Origin: Anaerohalosphaeraceae bacterium
GTDB lineage: Bacteria > Planctomycetota > Phycisphaerae > Sedimentisphaerales > Anaerohalosphaeraceae
Direction of reading: 5' to 3'
DNA length: 64,000 nt
NCBI GenBank assembly: GCA_035378985.1
Contig: DAOSUR010000006.1
Span: 62,001 to 126,000 of the forward strand
Shown: in pieces, positions 25,226 to 33,254 of the stretch
Position numbering within the stretch: the first letter of the stretch is position 1
Layout: the number at the start of each line of letters is the position of its first letter
Position numbers and translations under genes: made by a program
Notes under the pieces: generated by a model
Databases searched by the model: none
The model's input: the letters and a program-made list of their open reading frames with translations, nothing else
Told to the model about the DNA's origin: nothing

Positions 25226-26463
25226 ATCCGGCGAACCTCCCGGCCCAAAATTGCCAGGCCTTTTTCGACGGTCTGCTCATCCGCCGCATAACTGATTCGA
25301 AGGCACTCCTGCCTGTGCGGCCAATCCTCCGAAAAACCCGGAAAGAAGTAATGCCCCGGCACGACAATCACACCCTGTTCCTTGAGCCGCTGATACAGCT
25401 GCTCGGAGGAAATCGGCAGCCCGCGCAGCCACAGCCACAGGAAGAAGGCCCCCTCCGGTTTGTGCACCGCATACGGCAGCCCTTTCAGATGCTCCTCCAG
25501 ACACGACAGGGCGTGACGGCACTTCCGCTCATAAAACGGTCGAATCACCTCCCGGCTGAGGCGTTCAATCTGTCCGCTGCGAATCAGCTCGGTCCCAATG
25601 GAGGCCCCGATGCCGCTGGGCGTAAGCGTAATAATCGCATTCATCTCCGCCACCGCCGCGGTAATTTCCTTTTGCGCAATCACAATGCCGATTCGCGCCG
25701 ACGGCAGCCCCAGCTTGGACAAACTCATGCACACAATCGTATTGTCATTCCAGAACGGCGCCGCTTCCGTAAAGAGAATATTCGGAAACGGAAGTCCGTA
25801 GGCATTGTCCAGAATCAGCGGCACCCTGTGCCGGCGGGCCAGTTCATCCAGCCGCCGCACCTCTTCATCCGTCAGCACATTGGCCGTCGGGTTGGTCGGA
25901 CGCGACACGCAAATCGCCCCGACCGTCTCATCCACCCGCAGCGAGTCCAAATCCACCCGATACTTAAACTGATGATCTGCGACAAATTCAATGCGCGGCC
26001 TGCAGGAAACAAACAAATCCTCCTCAATCCCCAAATCCGTATATCCGATGTATTCCGGCACCATCGGCAGCAGAATCCGCTTCCTGACGCCCCCGTCAAA
26101 CGTTCCGCCCAACAGGTTAAACAGCATAAAAAATGCCGTCTGGCTGCCGCTGGTCAGGGCAATGTTCTGGGGCCCAATCGCCCAGCCCAGCCGCCTTCGG
26201 AGCATTTCACAGAGCGCCTCAATGAGGGCGGGATTTCCCTGGGGCGGGTCGTATTCCCCCACCACCTTTTCAAACGCGCCGGACTGCGACAAAATCTTCT
26301 CCGTCGCCTCATGACAGGCCCGCTCGACCTCCGGAATATGCGCCGGATTGCCGCCGCCGAGCATGTACACCGGCCCTCGCCCGGTCCCCGCCGCCAGATC
26401 CTTCATCAGTTCTCCAATGCCTGACCGACACGCCAGTTTCTGCCCAAATCGTGAAAACTGCAT
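25210..26463 (-). CDS. Valine-pyruvate transaminase-like PLP aminotransferase
   Basis: A 417-residue fold-type I PLP enzyme, closest by eye to AvtA, which transfers the amino group between valine or alanine and keto acids. MLGGGNPAHIPEVE near residue 35, SRPTNPTANVLT near residue 185 and the PLP lysine in SLSKLGLPSARIG near residue 245 support this. AAAGGAT precedes the ATG at 26463, five bases after the DUF72 gene stop, so the two probably share a transcript. Substrate specificity is an inference. Confidence 0.8.
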   Translation of the reverse strand: MQFSRFGQKLACRSGIGELMKDLAAGTGRGPVYMLGGGNPAHIPEVERACHEATEKILSQSGAFEKVVGEYDPPQGNPALIEALCEMLRRRLGWAIGPQNIALTSGSQTAFFMLFNLLGGTFDGGVRKRILLPMVPEYIGYTDLGIEEDLFVSCRPRIEFVADHQFKYRVDLDSLRVDETVGAICVSRPTNPTANVLTDEEVRRLDELARRHRVPLILDNAYGLPFPNILFTEAAPFWNDNTIVCMSLSKLGLPSARIGIVIAQKEITAAVAEMNAIITLTPSGIGASIGTELIRSGQIERLSREVIRPFYERKCRHALSCLEEHLKGLPYAVHKPEGAFFLWLWLRGLPISSEQLYQRLKEQGVIVVPGHYFFPGFSEDWPHRQECLRISYAADEQTVEKGLAILGREVRRIYAAG

Positions 26464-26468
26464 CTGTT

Positions 26469-27230
26469 CTATCCTTTCAGCATCTCCATCAGCTCACGGG
26501 CGTTCTGCACCGCATAGGCCTGGTAATCATTATTGAAATACGCATATACATCAAGACCTGTGTCGATTTGCTCCCGCAGCCAACCCGCCCATTCCTCCAG
26601 CATCACCTTTGTGTACAGCGTCCGATACCGCTGTGTCCGGCCGTGAAAGCGAACATAGACAAAACCGCCGACGGCCTGCCTGGGAAACGCCGGCCCCAAT
26701 CCGTCCGCCAGACAAAGCCCGCATCCGAACCGCTCCAGCATTTCCGGCACCGGCTCGGCCATCCAGCTTTCGTGGCGAAACTCAAAGACAAACCGAAAGG
26801 CCCGCCCGAGTTTTTCCTGCAGCCCCGCCAGCACCTGCAGATAGGCCTCCAGCCGCGGCTGGTCCCGATGCAGTCCCGGCGGCAGCTGAATCAGAATCGG
26901 TCCCAGATGCTCCCCCAGCAGCGCCGCCCGCTCGAGGGCACGCTCGGTCGGCTCGGCTGCATCCGCCAGCCGTCTGCGGTGAGTTACCTGCCGCCACATC
27001 TTCACGGCAAAAACGAACCCCTTCGGGGCCTTGTCTTTCCAGCCCTCAAAGGTCGCCGCCGGAAACAAATGATAAAAGGGGGCGTTCAGCTCCACCGTCG
27101 AAAAATGCCGGGCATAAAAGGCAAACCAATCCTTTTTCGAAAGCCCCTCCGGATAAAAACGCCCCCTCCAGTCCTCATATGACCACCCTGACGTCCCCAC
27201 CCAAACCCGCCCTTTCTTCCTCCGGCTCAT
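26469..27230 (-). CDS. DUF72 (YecE-like) TIM-barrel protein
   Basis: A 253-residue cytoplasmic protein of the DUF72 family; its biochemical function is not established. Family features are GTSGWSYEDWRGRFYP at the N-terminus, FSTVELNAPFYHLF near residue 38, FEFRHESW near residue 148 and AYFNNDYQAYAVQNA near the C-terminus. An AAAGGAT ribosome binding site precedes the ATG at 27230. It lies between trmO and the aminotransferase gene on the same strand. Confidence 0.85.
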   Translation of the reverse strand: MSRRKKGRVWVGTSGWSYEDWRGRFYPEGLSKKDWFAFYARHFSTVELNAPFYHLFPAATFEGWKDKAPKGFVFAVKMWRQVTHRRRLADAAEPTERALERAALLGEHLGPILIQLPPGLHRDQPRLEAYLQVLAGLQEKLGRAFRFVFEFRHESWMAEPVPEMLERFGCGLCLADGLGPAFPRQAVGGFVYVRFHGRTQRYRTLYTKVMLEEWAGWLREQIDTGLDVYAYFNNDYQAYAVQNARELMEMLKG

Positions 27231-27282
27231 CGCTGCTTATCCTTTTCGTCCGCTGGATGACCTGTCTCTTGGACTGCCGGGT

Positions 27283-27759
27283 TCATTTCTCCCCCGTTCG
27301 TGAATCCGTCATTCCACCCACCTTGCCGGTCATCCAGCCCACCCGCACATTCTCTCGGGGGTACAAGTCGGGCACATACGGCTTGATATCCAGCACGGGG
27401 CTTCCGTCCAGCATATCCACCCCGCGAATCGTTAAGAATCGTCCTTCCCTCTTTTCCAGCCGGACCACCGACACGCCGATAGGATTGGGACGAAAGGGAG
27501 AACATGTCGCAAACACGCCATGGGGTTTGTCGTCCCACGGAGGACAGGCCGTCAAATCCGCCCGCTCAACCCGATGCAGATAAAACAGCACCACCAGATG
27601 ACTGAATCCCTCCGCATCCTTGAGCCCCTCCTGATAGTCTTCAAAAACCTCCAGGGTGGCCGTGTATGCCTGCGCCCCCGCCGCCTGACGGGGGGTCCCC
27701 TCCCGCTGACGAAACGGCATATGCAGAACCCCAATCGGCTTGAAAACAACGGATTCCAT
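27283..27759 (-). CDS. trmO: tRNA (N6-threonylcarbamoyladenosine37-N6)-methyltransferase, TsaA-like
   Basis: A 158-residue TsaA-like protein that probably methylates t6A37 of tRNA using SAM. The motifs FKPIGVLH at the N-terminus, DAEGFSHLVVLFYLHR near residue 50, the diagnostic SPFRPNPIGVSVVRL near residue 86 and DMLDGSPVLDIKPYVPD near residue 114 fit the family. The ATG at 27759 is seven bases from the cyclophilin stop. It is compact, lacking the C-terminal extension of E. coli TrmO. Confidence 0.85.
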   Translation of the reverse strand: MESVVFKPIGVLHMPFRQREGTPRQAAGAQAYTATLEVFEDYQEGLKDAEGFSHLVVLFYLHRVERADLTACPPWDDKPHGVFATCSPFRPNPIGVSVVRLEKREGRFLTIRGVDMLDGSPVLDIKPYVPDLYPRENVRVGWMTGKVGGMTDSRTGEK

Positions 27760-27766
27760 AAAGGCC

Positions 27767-28264
27767 CTAAACCAGCCGCACCGATACAATCTCCACCGGC
27801 TCCAGCGGTACATCCTCATAGCCCTGCCTGCGGCCGGTCTTAACCGAAGCAATCCGGTCTACCACCTCCATCCCCTCAATCACTTTTCCGAAAACGGCAT
27901 AGCCGATTCGGTCCGGCTGCGGTCCCCGGTAATTCAGAAAATCATTGTCCCGATGATTGATAAAAAACTGGCAGGTCGCACTGTCCGGCTCCGACGTCCG
28001 GGCCATCGCAATCGTCCCGCGCTTATTCTTCAGTCCGTTGGACGCCTCGTTGACTATCGGCTCATAGGTCGGTTTGGGACGCATCTCCTTTGTCAGCCCG
28101 CCCCCCTGAATCATAAAATCTTTGATAACCCGATGAAAAATCGTCCCGTCGTAATGACCGTTCTGAACATACTCCAGAAAGTTGGCCGTCGTAATCGGTG
28201 CCGCCTCTTCATCCAGTTCCAGCTTTATATCGCCCAGCGTTGTTTTCATCAAAACCTGCTTCAT
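27767..28264 (-). CDS. Cyclophilin-type peptidyl-prolyl isomerase, cytoplasmic
   Basis: A 165-residue peptidyl-prolyl cis-trans isomerase with no signal peptide. Cyclophilin motifs are intact: NFLEYVQNGHYDGTIFHRVIKDFMIQGG near residue 28, MARTSEPDSATCQFFIN near residue 88 and YAVFGKVIEGMEVVD near residue 128. AAAGGGAG precedes the ATG. It lies 14 bases after a paralogous lipoprotein cyclophilin. Confidence 0.93.
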   Translation of the reverse strand: MKQVLMKTTLGDIKLELDEEAAPITTANFLEYVQNGHYDGTIFHRVIKDFMIQGGGLTKEMRPKPTYEPIVNEASNGLKNKRGTIAMARTSEPDSATCQFFINHRDNDFLNYRGPQPDRIGYAVFGKVIEGMEVVDRIASVKTGRRQGYEDVPLEPVEIVSVRLV

Positions 28265-28278
28265 ATCCGCTCCCTTTG

Positions 28279-28983
28279 CTACCGCACTCGTTCCACACGC
28301 TCGATCACCACCGGCTCAACCGGCACATCCGCCATTCCGTTCGGCAGGCGGGTGGTCGCCACCGTTGCAATCCGATCCACCACATCCATTCCGTCAATCA
28401 CCCGGCCGAACACCGCATAACCGGGCTTGTTCGGCCCGTCAAAATCCAGAAACGGATTGTCCACCTGATTGATGAAAAACTGGCTGGTCGCACTGTTCGG
28501 CTGGCTGGTTCGAGCCATCGCAATCGTCCCCCGCAGGTTTCGCAGCTGCGGCCCGCACTCATTGACAATCGGACTGCGGGTCGGCTTCTGGACCATCTGA
28601 GCCGTAAACCCGCCGCCCTGAATCATAAACCGCCGAATCACCCGATGAAAGATAGTCCCGTTGTAAAACCCATCGTCCACATATTTAAGAAAGTTTTCCA
28701 CCGTCACCGGTGCCTTGTCCGGATACAGCTCCAGCACGATGACCCCCATCGATGTGATCATTTTGACCTTCGGATACGCCGGCTGTTCTTCCTTCTTCTC
28801 TTGGTCCGCCGTTCCCGAAACCGCTGCCGGCATCGACGGTTCAGCCGCCGGCTCCTTGGCGGGTACAACCTCCTGCACCAACTCCTCCACCGCCGGATCT
28901 GTTTTTACCTTGTCCTTTTCGTTGCAGCCGACAATCCCAATAATTCCAAATACCGCTCCAATCCAAAAAAGACTTGTTTTCAT
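28279..28983 (-). CDS. Cyclophilin-type peptidyl-prolyl isomerase, lipoprotein
   Basis: A 234-residue exported cyclophilin. The start at 28983 gives a signal peptide ending in a lipobox IVGC at about C20. An acidic Pro/Ala linker of about 50 residues follows. The catalytic domain spans about residues 72-232, with FHRVIRRFMIQGG and MARTSQPNSATSQFFIN. It probably assists folding in the periplasm or at the outer membrane. AAAGGAAGG precedes the ATG; an upstream in-frame start at 29004 is less likely. Confidence 0.9.
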   Translation of the reverse strand: MKTSLFWIGAVFGIIGIVGCNEKDKVKTDPAVEELVQEVVPAKEPAAEPSMPAAVSGTADQEKKEEQPAYPKVKMITSMGVIVLELYPDKAPVTVENFLKYVDDGFYNGTIFHRVIRRFMIQGGGFTAQMVQKPTRSPIVNECGPQLRNLRGTIAMARTSQPNSATSQFFINQVDNPFLDFDGPNKPGYAVFGRVIDGMDVVDRIATVATTRLPNGMADVPVEPVVIERVERVR

Positions 28984-29084
28984 GGGCCCTTCCTTTGCAA
29001 ACATTTTTTCTCTCTTGGACGCATTATAACCGGTAAAATATACAGAACAAGGAAAACATAATTGTCATATTAAGATAGGATATG

Positions 29085-29102
29085 TTGTATATTATATAAC
29101 AA
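29085..29102. promoter_or_regulatory. Rex-like palindrome upstream of hydG
   Basis: An 18-base element with TTGT at one end and ACAA at the other, and an AT-only centre, lies 131 bases before hydG in an AT-rich divergent region. The end pattern and length resemble redox-sensor Rex operators. No Rex gene is in the window, so this is a weak inference. Confidence 0.3.
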
Positions 29103-29233
29103 TATATTTTCATTACAAATCAATAAAAACTTCTATCAAAAGATTTATGTTCTTTCTTGTTGCATCTGTAGAATAGATTCGTTAAATTGGCCATAGAAAA
29201 TTGAATAACTTTTCCCTTTAAGGCGCATTAATT

Positions 29234-30637
29234 ATGAAAACTGAACAAACACTCGAGCCGTTCATAAACGAACAGCAAATTGCAGAAACCCTTTCCTCTG
29301 CCGCCGCCAAAGATGCATCCTGTGTCCGGAGCATCCTGGCCAAAGCAAAAGAACTCCACGGTCTGGAGCCGGAGGAAATCGCCGTTTTGACCTCCATCAG
29401 CGACCCCGAGCTTCTTAGCGAACTCTTTGAAACCGCCAAATATGTTAAAGAAACCATTTACGGCAGGCGCCTGGTTCTCTTCGCTCCTCTGTATATCTCC
29501 AACCTCTGTTCCAATGAATGCCTCTACTGCGCCTTTCGGGCTCGAAACAAAGCGGTCAAACGCCGTGCCCTCACGCAGGAGGAAATCCGCCGCGAAGTGG
29601 AAATCCTCGTCAATCAGGGACACAAACGAATCCTGCTGGTAGCCGGTGAATCCTATCCAAACGAAGGGTTTTCCTATATTCTCAAGGCCATCGAAACCAT
29701 CTATTCCGTCAAAACCCCGACCGGCGAAATCCGCCGGGTCAATGTCAATATTGCCCCGCTTACCACGGATGAGTTTCGCCAGTTGAAAGCCGCCCGCATC
29801 GGGACGTATCAGCTGTTTCAGGAAACCTACCACCGCCAGACCTATCAGAAGGTTCATCAGGGCGGCAAAAAAACGGATTACAACTGGCGGGTTACCGCGA
29901 TGGACCGGGCGATGGAAGCCGGCATTGATGATGTCGGCATCGGGGTCCTTTTCGGTCTTTTCGATTGGCGTTTTGAAATCCTGGCTTTGATGCAGCATAT
30001 CCGCCATCTGGAGGAGCGTTTCGGCGTCGGCCCTCACACCATCAGTGTGCCCCGGCTCGAGCCGGCCGCCGGCTCCGATATGTCCCTCCATCCGCCGCAG
30101 CCTGTCAGCGACATTGACTTTCGCAAAATCGTCGCCATCCTCCGCCTGGCCGTCCCCTATACGGGCATTATCATGTCCACCCGCGAGACCCCCAATATGC
30201 GGCGAGAAACCTTCGCTCTGGGTGTTTCTCAAATCTCCGCCGGCAGCCGCACCAATCCGGGCGGTTATGCAGAAGGCAAAGAAGTCCTGGAAGAAGCCCA
30301 GTTCTCGCTCGGTGACCACCGCCCGCTGGACGAAGTCATTTACGACATCACCCGGCTCGGCTATATCCCTTCCTTCTGCACCGGCTGCTACCGGCTCGGA
30401 CGCACCGGACAGGATTTTATGGATTTGGCCAAACCCGGTCTGATTAAGCAGCACTGCGACCCCAACGCCCTGTCCACGTTTCTGGAATACCTTATCGATT
30501 ACGCCTCCCCGCAGACGAAGGAAGCCGGCCTGGTCCTGATTCACCAGGCCCTTGGGCAAATGGAACCGCTCACCCGCCGGCGCACCGAAGCGATGCTCCA
30601 GAAAGTCCGCGCCGGCCAGCACGATGTGTATTGTTGA
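29234..30637 (+). CDS. hydG: [FeFe] hydrogenase H-cluster radical SAM maturase HydG
   Basis: A 467-residue cytoplasmic radical SAM tyrosine lyase that makes the CO and cyanide ligands of the H-cluster. The radical SAM cluster motif is C92-X3-C96-X2-C99. The diagnostic C-terminal motif is C382-X2-C385-X22-C408. AAGG lies nine bases before the ATG. It heads a plus-strand set with hydF and hydE, so the organism should carry an [FeFe] hydrogenase elsewhere. Confidence 0.96.
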   Translation: MKTEQTLEPFINEQQIAETLSSAAAKDASCVRSILAKAKELHGLEPEEIAVLTSISDPELLSELFETAKYVKETIYGRRLVLFAPLYISNLCSNECLYCAFRARNKAVKRRALTQEEIRREVEILVNQGHKRILLVAGESYPNEGFSYILKAIETIYSVKTPTGEIRRVNVNIAPLTTDEFRQLKAARIGTYQLFQETYHRQTYQKVHQGGKKTDYNWRVTAMDRAMEAGIDDVGIGVLFGLFDWRFEILALMQHIRHLEERFGVGPHTISVPRLEPAAGSDMSLHPPQPVSDIDFRKIVAILRLAVPYTGIIMSTRETPNMRRETFALGVSQISAGSRTNPGGYAEGKEVLEEAQFSLGDHRPLDEVIYDITRLGYIPSFCTGCYRLGRTGQDFMDLAKPGLIKQHCDPNALSTFLEYLIDYASPQTKEAGLVLIHQALGQMEPLTRRRTEAMLQKVRAGQHDVYC

Positions 30638-30656
30638 CCGTTGAAAGGAACACCCG

Positions 30657-31901
30657 ATGACGCAGGCAGCCCCGAAAGGATTTCGGCTTCATATCGGCAT
30701 CTTCGGCAGGCGCAATGTCGGCAAATCCAGTCTGCTGAACGCCCTGACCCGCCAGCAGGTCTCTATTGTCTCCGACCAGGCGGGCACCACCACGGACCCC
30801 GTTGAAAAACCGATGGAGCTGCTGCCGCTGGGGCCTGTGCTCTTTATCGACACCGCCGGCATCGATGATGTCGGGGCGCTGGGCCAAATGCGCATCGGAA
30901 AAACCCGTCAGGTCTTTGACCGAACGGACATCGGCCTGCTCGTCACGGACGGCATCTGGGGGGAATTCGAAGAGCAGATTGCCCGGGAACTGTCCGCCCG
31001 GAAAATTCCGCTGATTGCCGTCTTCAACAAAACGGATTTGGCCGAGCCCGCCCCGTCGATTCTCGAGCAGCTGCAAAATCGCTCCATTCCGTTTGTCCGA
31101 ACAGCCGCCGCATCCGGCCTGGGCATCGAGCCGCTTCGGGAGGTCCTCATCCGCACCGTCCCTGCCGACTTCATCAATCAGCCCGTTATCGCCGCCGACC
31201 TTGTGGGACCGGGCGGCGTGGCTGTGCTGGTTGTGCCGATTGACAAAGAGGCCCCCAAAGGCCGGCTCATCCTCCCGCAGGTGCAGACCATTCGCGACCT
31301 CCTCGACCACAATGCGATGTGCATTGTCACGACAGAACATACCCTGACGGAGGCCCTCGAAAAACTCAAAGCACCGCCGGCCCTGGTTGTCACGGACTCT
31401 CAGGCCTTTGCCAAAGTCGCTGAAATCGTTCCCCCCGGCGTCAAAATGACGGGTTTTTCCGTCCTTTACTCCCGGCTCAAAGGAGACCTGACCACCCAGA
31501 TGCTCGGCGCTCTGGCCGTCGATACCCTTCGCCCGCACGACCGTGTCCTTATCGCTGAATCCTGCACGCACCATCCAATCGGCGACGACATCGGACGCGT
31601 CAAAATCCCCAAATGGCTCACCAGCCGCGTCGGCGGTCCGCTGCAGTTTACCACGGTTCAGGGACACGACTTCCCCGAAGACCTTTCACCCTACAAACTC
31701 GTGATTCACTGCGGCGCCTGTATGGTCAATCGAAGAGAAATGCTCACCCGCATCCTCCGCTGTCAGCAGGCGGGCGTCCCCATTACCAACTACGGTCTGG
31801 TGATTGCCTATACACTCGGCCTCTTCGAACGTGCTCTTGAACCGTTTCCGGAAACGCTTGCCGTCTATCAAAATATGCTTGGGGAGCTTCAGAAAAAATG
31901 A
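30657..31901 (+). CDS. hydF: [FeFe] hydrogenase maturation GTPase HydF
   Basis: A 414-residue scaffold GTPase that carries the H-cluster precursor to the hydrogenase. The P-loop GRRNVGKSS begins at residue 17, with DTAGIDD and NKTD as further GTPase motifs. The C-terminal cluster ligands are seen as CTH near residue 302 and HCGAC near residue 355, matching the CxH-Xn-CxxC pattern. GAAAGGA precedes the ATG 19 bases after hydG. It overlaps the DUF2798 gene by four bases. Confidence 0.96.
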   Translation: MTQAAPKGFRLHIGIFGRRNVGKSSLLNALTRQQVSIVSDQAGTTTDPVEKPMELLPLGPVLFIDTAGIDDVGALGQMRIGKTRQVFDRTDIGLLVTDGIWGEFEEQIARELSARKIPLIAVFNKTDLAEPAPSILEQLQNRSIPFVRTAAASGLGIEPLREVLIRTVPADFINQPVIAADLVGPGGVAVLVVPIDKEAPKGRLILPQVQTIRDLLDHNAMCIVTTEHTLTEALEKLKAPPALVVTDSQAFAKVAEIVPPGVKMTGFSVLYSRLKGDLTTQMLGALAVDTLRPHDRVLIAESCTHHPIGDDIGRVKIPKWLTSRVGGPLQFTTVQGHDFPEDLSPYKLVIHCGACMVNRREMLTRILRCQQAGVPITNYGLVIAYTLGLFERALEPFPETLAVYQNMLGELQKK

Positions 31902-32173
31902 CCGTACAGAGGAACAATGCGCTCAAACGCCGGCTGCTGAACGGCTTTTTTATGTCGCTTCTGATGGCCTCTGTGATGTCGGCCGTGATGACGCTGGTCA
32001 ACACCGGCGCAGGTCCCGGCTTTTTCCTGCGATGGATGCGGGCCTTCTGCATCGGTTTTGCCGCCGCCTATCCAACCGCGTTTCTCTGTGCACCGCTCGC
32101 CCAGCGTCTGACCGACAGACTCCTGAACGCCGACTTTGCAAAACAGAATGAATCCGAAACTGACAAAATCTGA
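31898..32173 (+). CDS. DUF2798 small membrane protein
   Basis: A 91-residue protein with two predicted transmembrane helices (about residues 15-35 and 45-65) and DUF2798-like features such as the internal TLVNTG segment. Its function is not known. It sits in the middle of the hydrogenase maturation operon: its start overlaps the hydF stop, and its end overlaps hydE by 26 bases. This tight coupling is unusual for a gene with no known role in H-cluster assembly. Confidence 0.75.
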   Translation: MTVQRNNALKRRLLNGFFMSLLMASVMSAVMTLVNTGAGPGFFLRWMRAFCIGFAAAYPTAFLCAPLAQRLTDRLLNADFAKQNESETDKI

Positions 32174-33254
32174 AATCGAGTTTTGGCTCCGTCAGACCGA
32201 CCCGGCCGAGTTGGAAAAACTCTGGCAGGCCGCCGACCGGGTGCGCCGCGAACATGTCGGCGACGCCGTCCATCTTCGCGGTCTCCTTGAAATATCCAAT
32301 TACTGCCGCCGTTCATGCGCCTACTGCGGCCTGTCCCGACACAATCGCTCTCTAGCCCGGTATCGAATGACTGCAGAGGAAATCCTCGACGCCGCCCGGC
32401 AAATCGCCGCCTTCGGCTACGGGACCGTCGTCCTGCAGGCAGGAGAGGACGACGGCATCGAGGCCGCTTGGCTGGCCGACATCATCCGCACCATCAAACA
32501 AACGACCCCGCTGGCCGTCACCCTCAGTCTGGGCGAACGCTCGCTGGATGAGCTGCGTCTGTGGCGGCAGGCCGGCGCCGACCGCTACCTTCTGCGATTT
32601 GAAACTTCCGACCCGGAGCTCTTTCGGCTCATTCACCCGCCGGTTGGCGGACAGACGCTTTCCCGCATCGATATCCTTCGGCAGCTGCGCTCGCTGGGCT
32701 ATGAAGTCGGCAGCGGTGTGATGGTCGGCATTCCCGGGCAAACCTACCGCTCGCTGGCGGAAGATATTGATTTGTTCCGGCAGCTGGACCTCGATATGAT
32801 CGGCGTGGGCCCCTATATCCCGCACCCCCACACCCCGCTGGGGAAAGGCCGAATCAGGCCCTCCGTCAGTCCTGCTGAACAAGTGCCGAACACGGAAGAG
32901 ATGACCTACAAAGTGATTGCGTTGACCCGACTTGTCTGCCCGGAGGCCAATATCCCCAGCACAACCGCGCTGGCGACGATCAATCGGGAAAGCGGACGCG
33001 AGCTGGGGCTACAGCGCGGCGCCAATATTGTCATGCCCAACTGCACCCCGCCGCATTATCGGCAGCTCTATGAAATCTACCCGGGCAAGGCCTGCATCAG
33101 CGAGACTGCTCAGGCCTGTCAGTCCTGTCTGGCCCAGCGTATCCGCTCCATCGGACGCACCATCGGCACCGGTCCGGGCTGCCGGCAGCGACGGACAACC
33201 CCCTGCGATACTCAATCCGAGTCAGCCGCCGTCCGCTCCGCCCCGAACCGATAA
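32148..33254 (+). CDS. hydE: [FeFe] hydrogenase H-cluster radical SAM maturase HydE
   Basis: A 368-residue radical SAM enzyme of H-cluster assembly. The cluster motif is C53-X3-C57-X2-C60 in NYCRRSCAYCG. GIPGQTYRSLAEDI near residue 197 and IGVGPYIPHPHTPLG near residue 218 are typical of HydE. The ATG at 32148 is chosen; an in-frame TTG at 32136 would add four residues. It overlaps DUF2798 by 26 bases and the convergent sulfatase gene by 43 bases. Confidence 0.94.
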   Translation: MNPKLTKSEIEFWLRQTDPAELEKLWQAADRVRREHVGDAVHLRGLLEISNYCRRSCAYCGLSRHNRSLARYRMTAEEILDAARQIAAFGYGTVVLQAGEDDGIEAAWLADIIRTIKQTTPLAVTLSLGERSLDELRLWRQAGADRYLLRFETSDPELFRLIHPPVGGQTLSRIDILRQLRSLGYEVGSGVMVGIPGQTYRSLAEDIDLFRQLDLDMIGVGPYIPHPHTPLGKGRIRPSVSPAEQVPNTEEMTYKVIALTRLVCPEANIPSTTALATINRESGRELGLQRGANIVMPNCTPPHYRQLYEIYPGKACISETAQACQSCLAQRIRSIGRTIGTGPGCRQRRTTPCDTQSESAAVRSAPNR

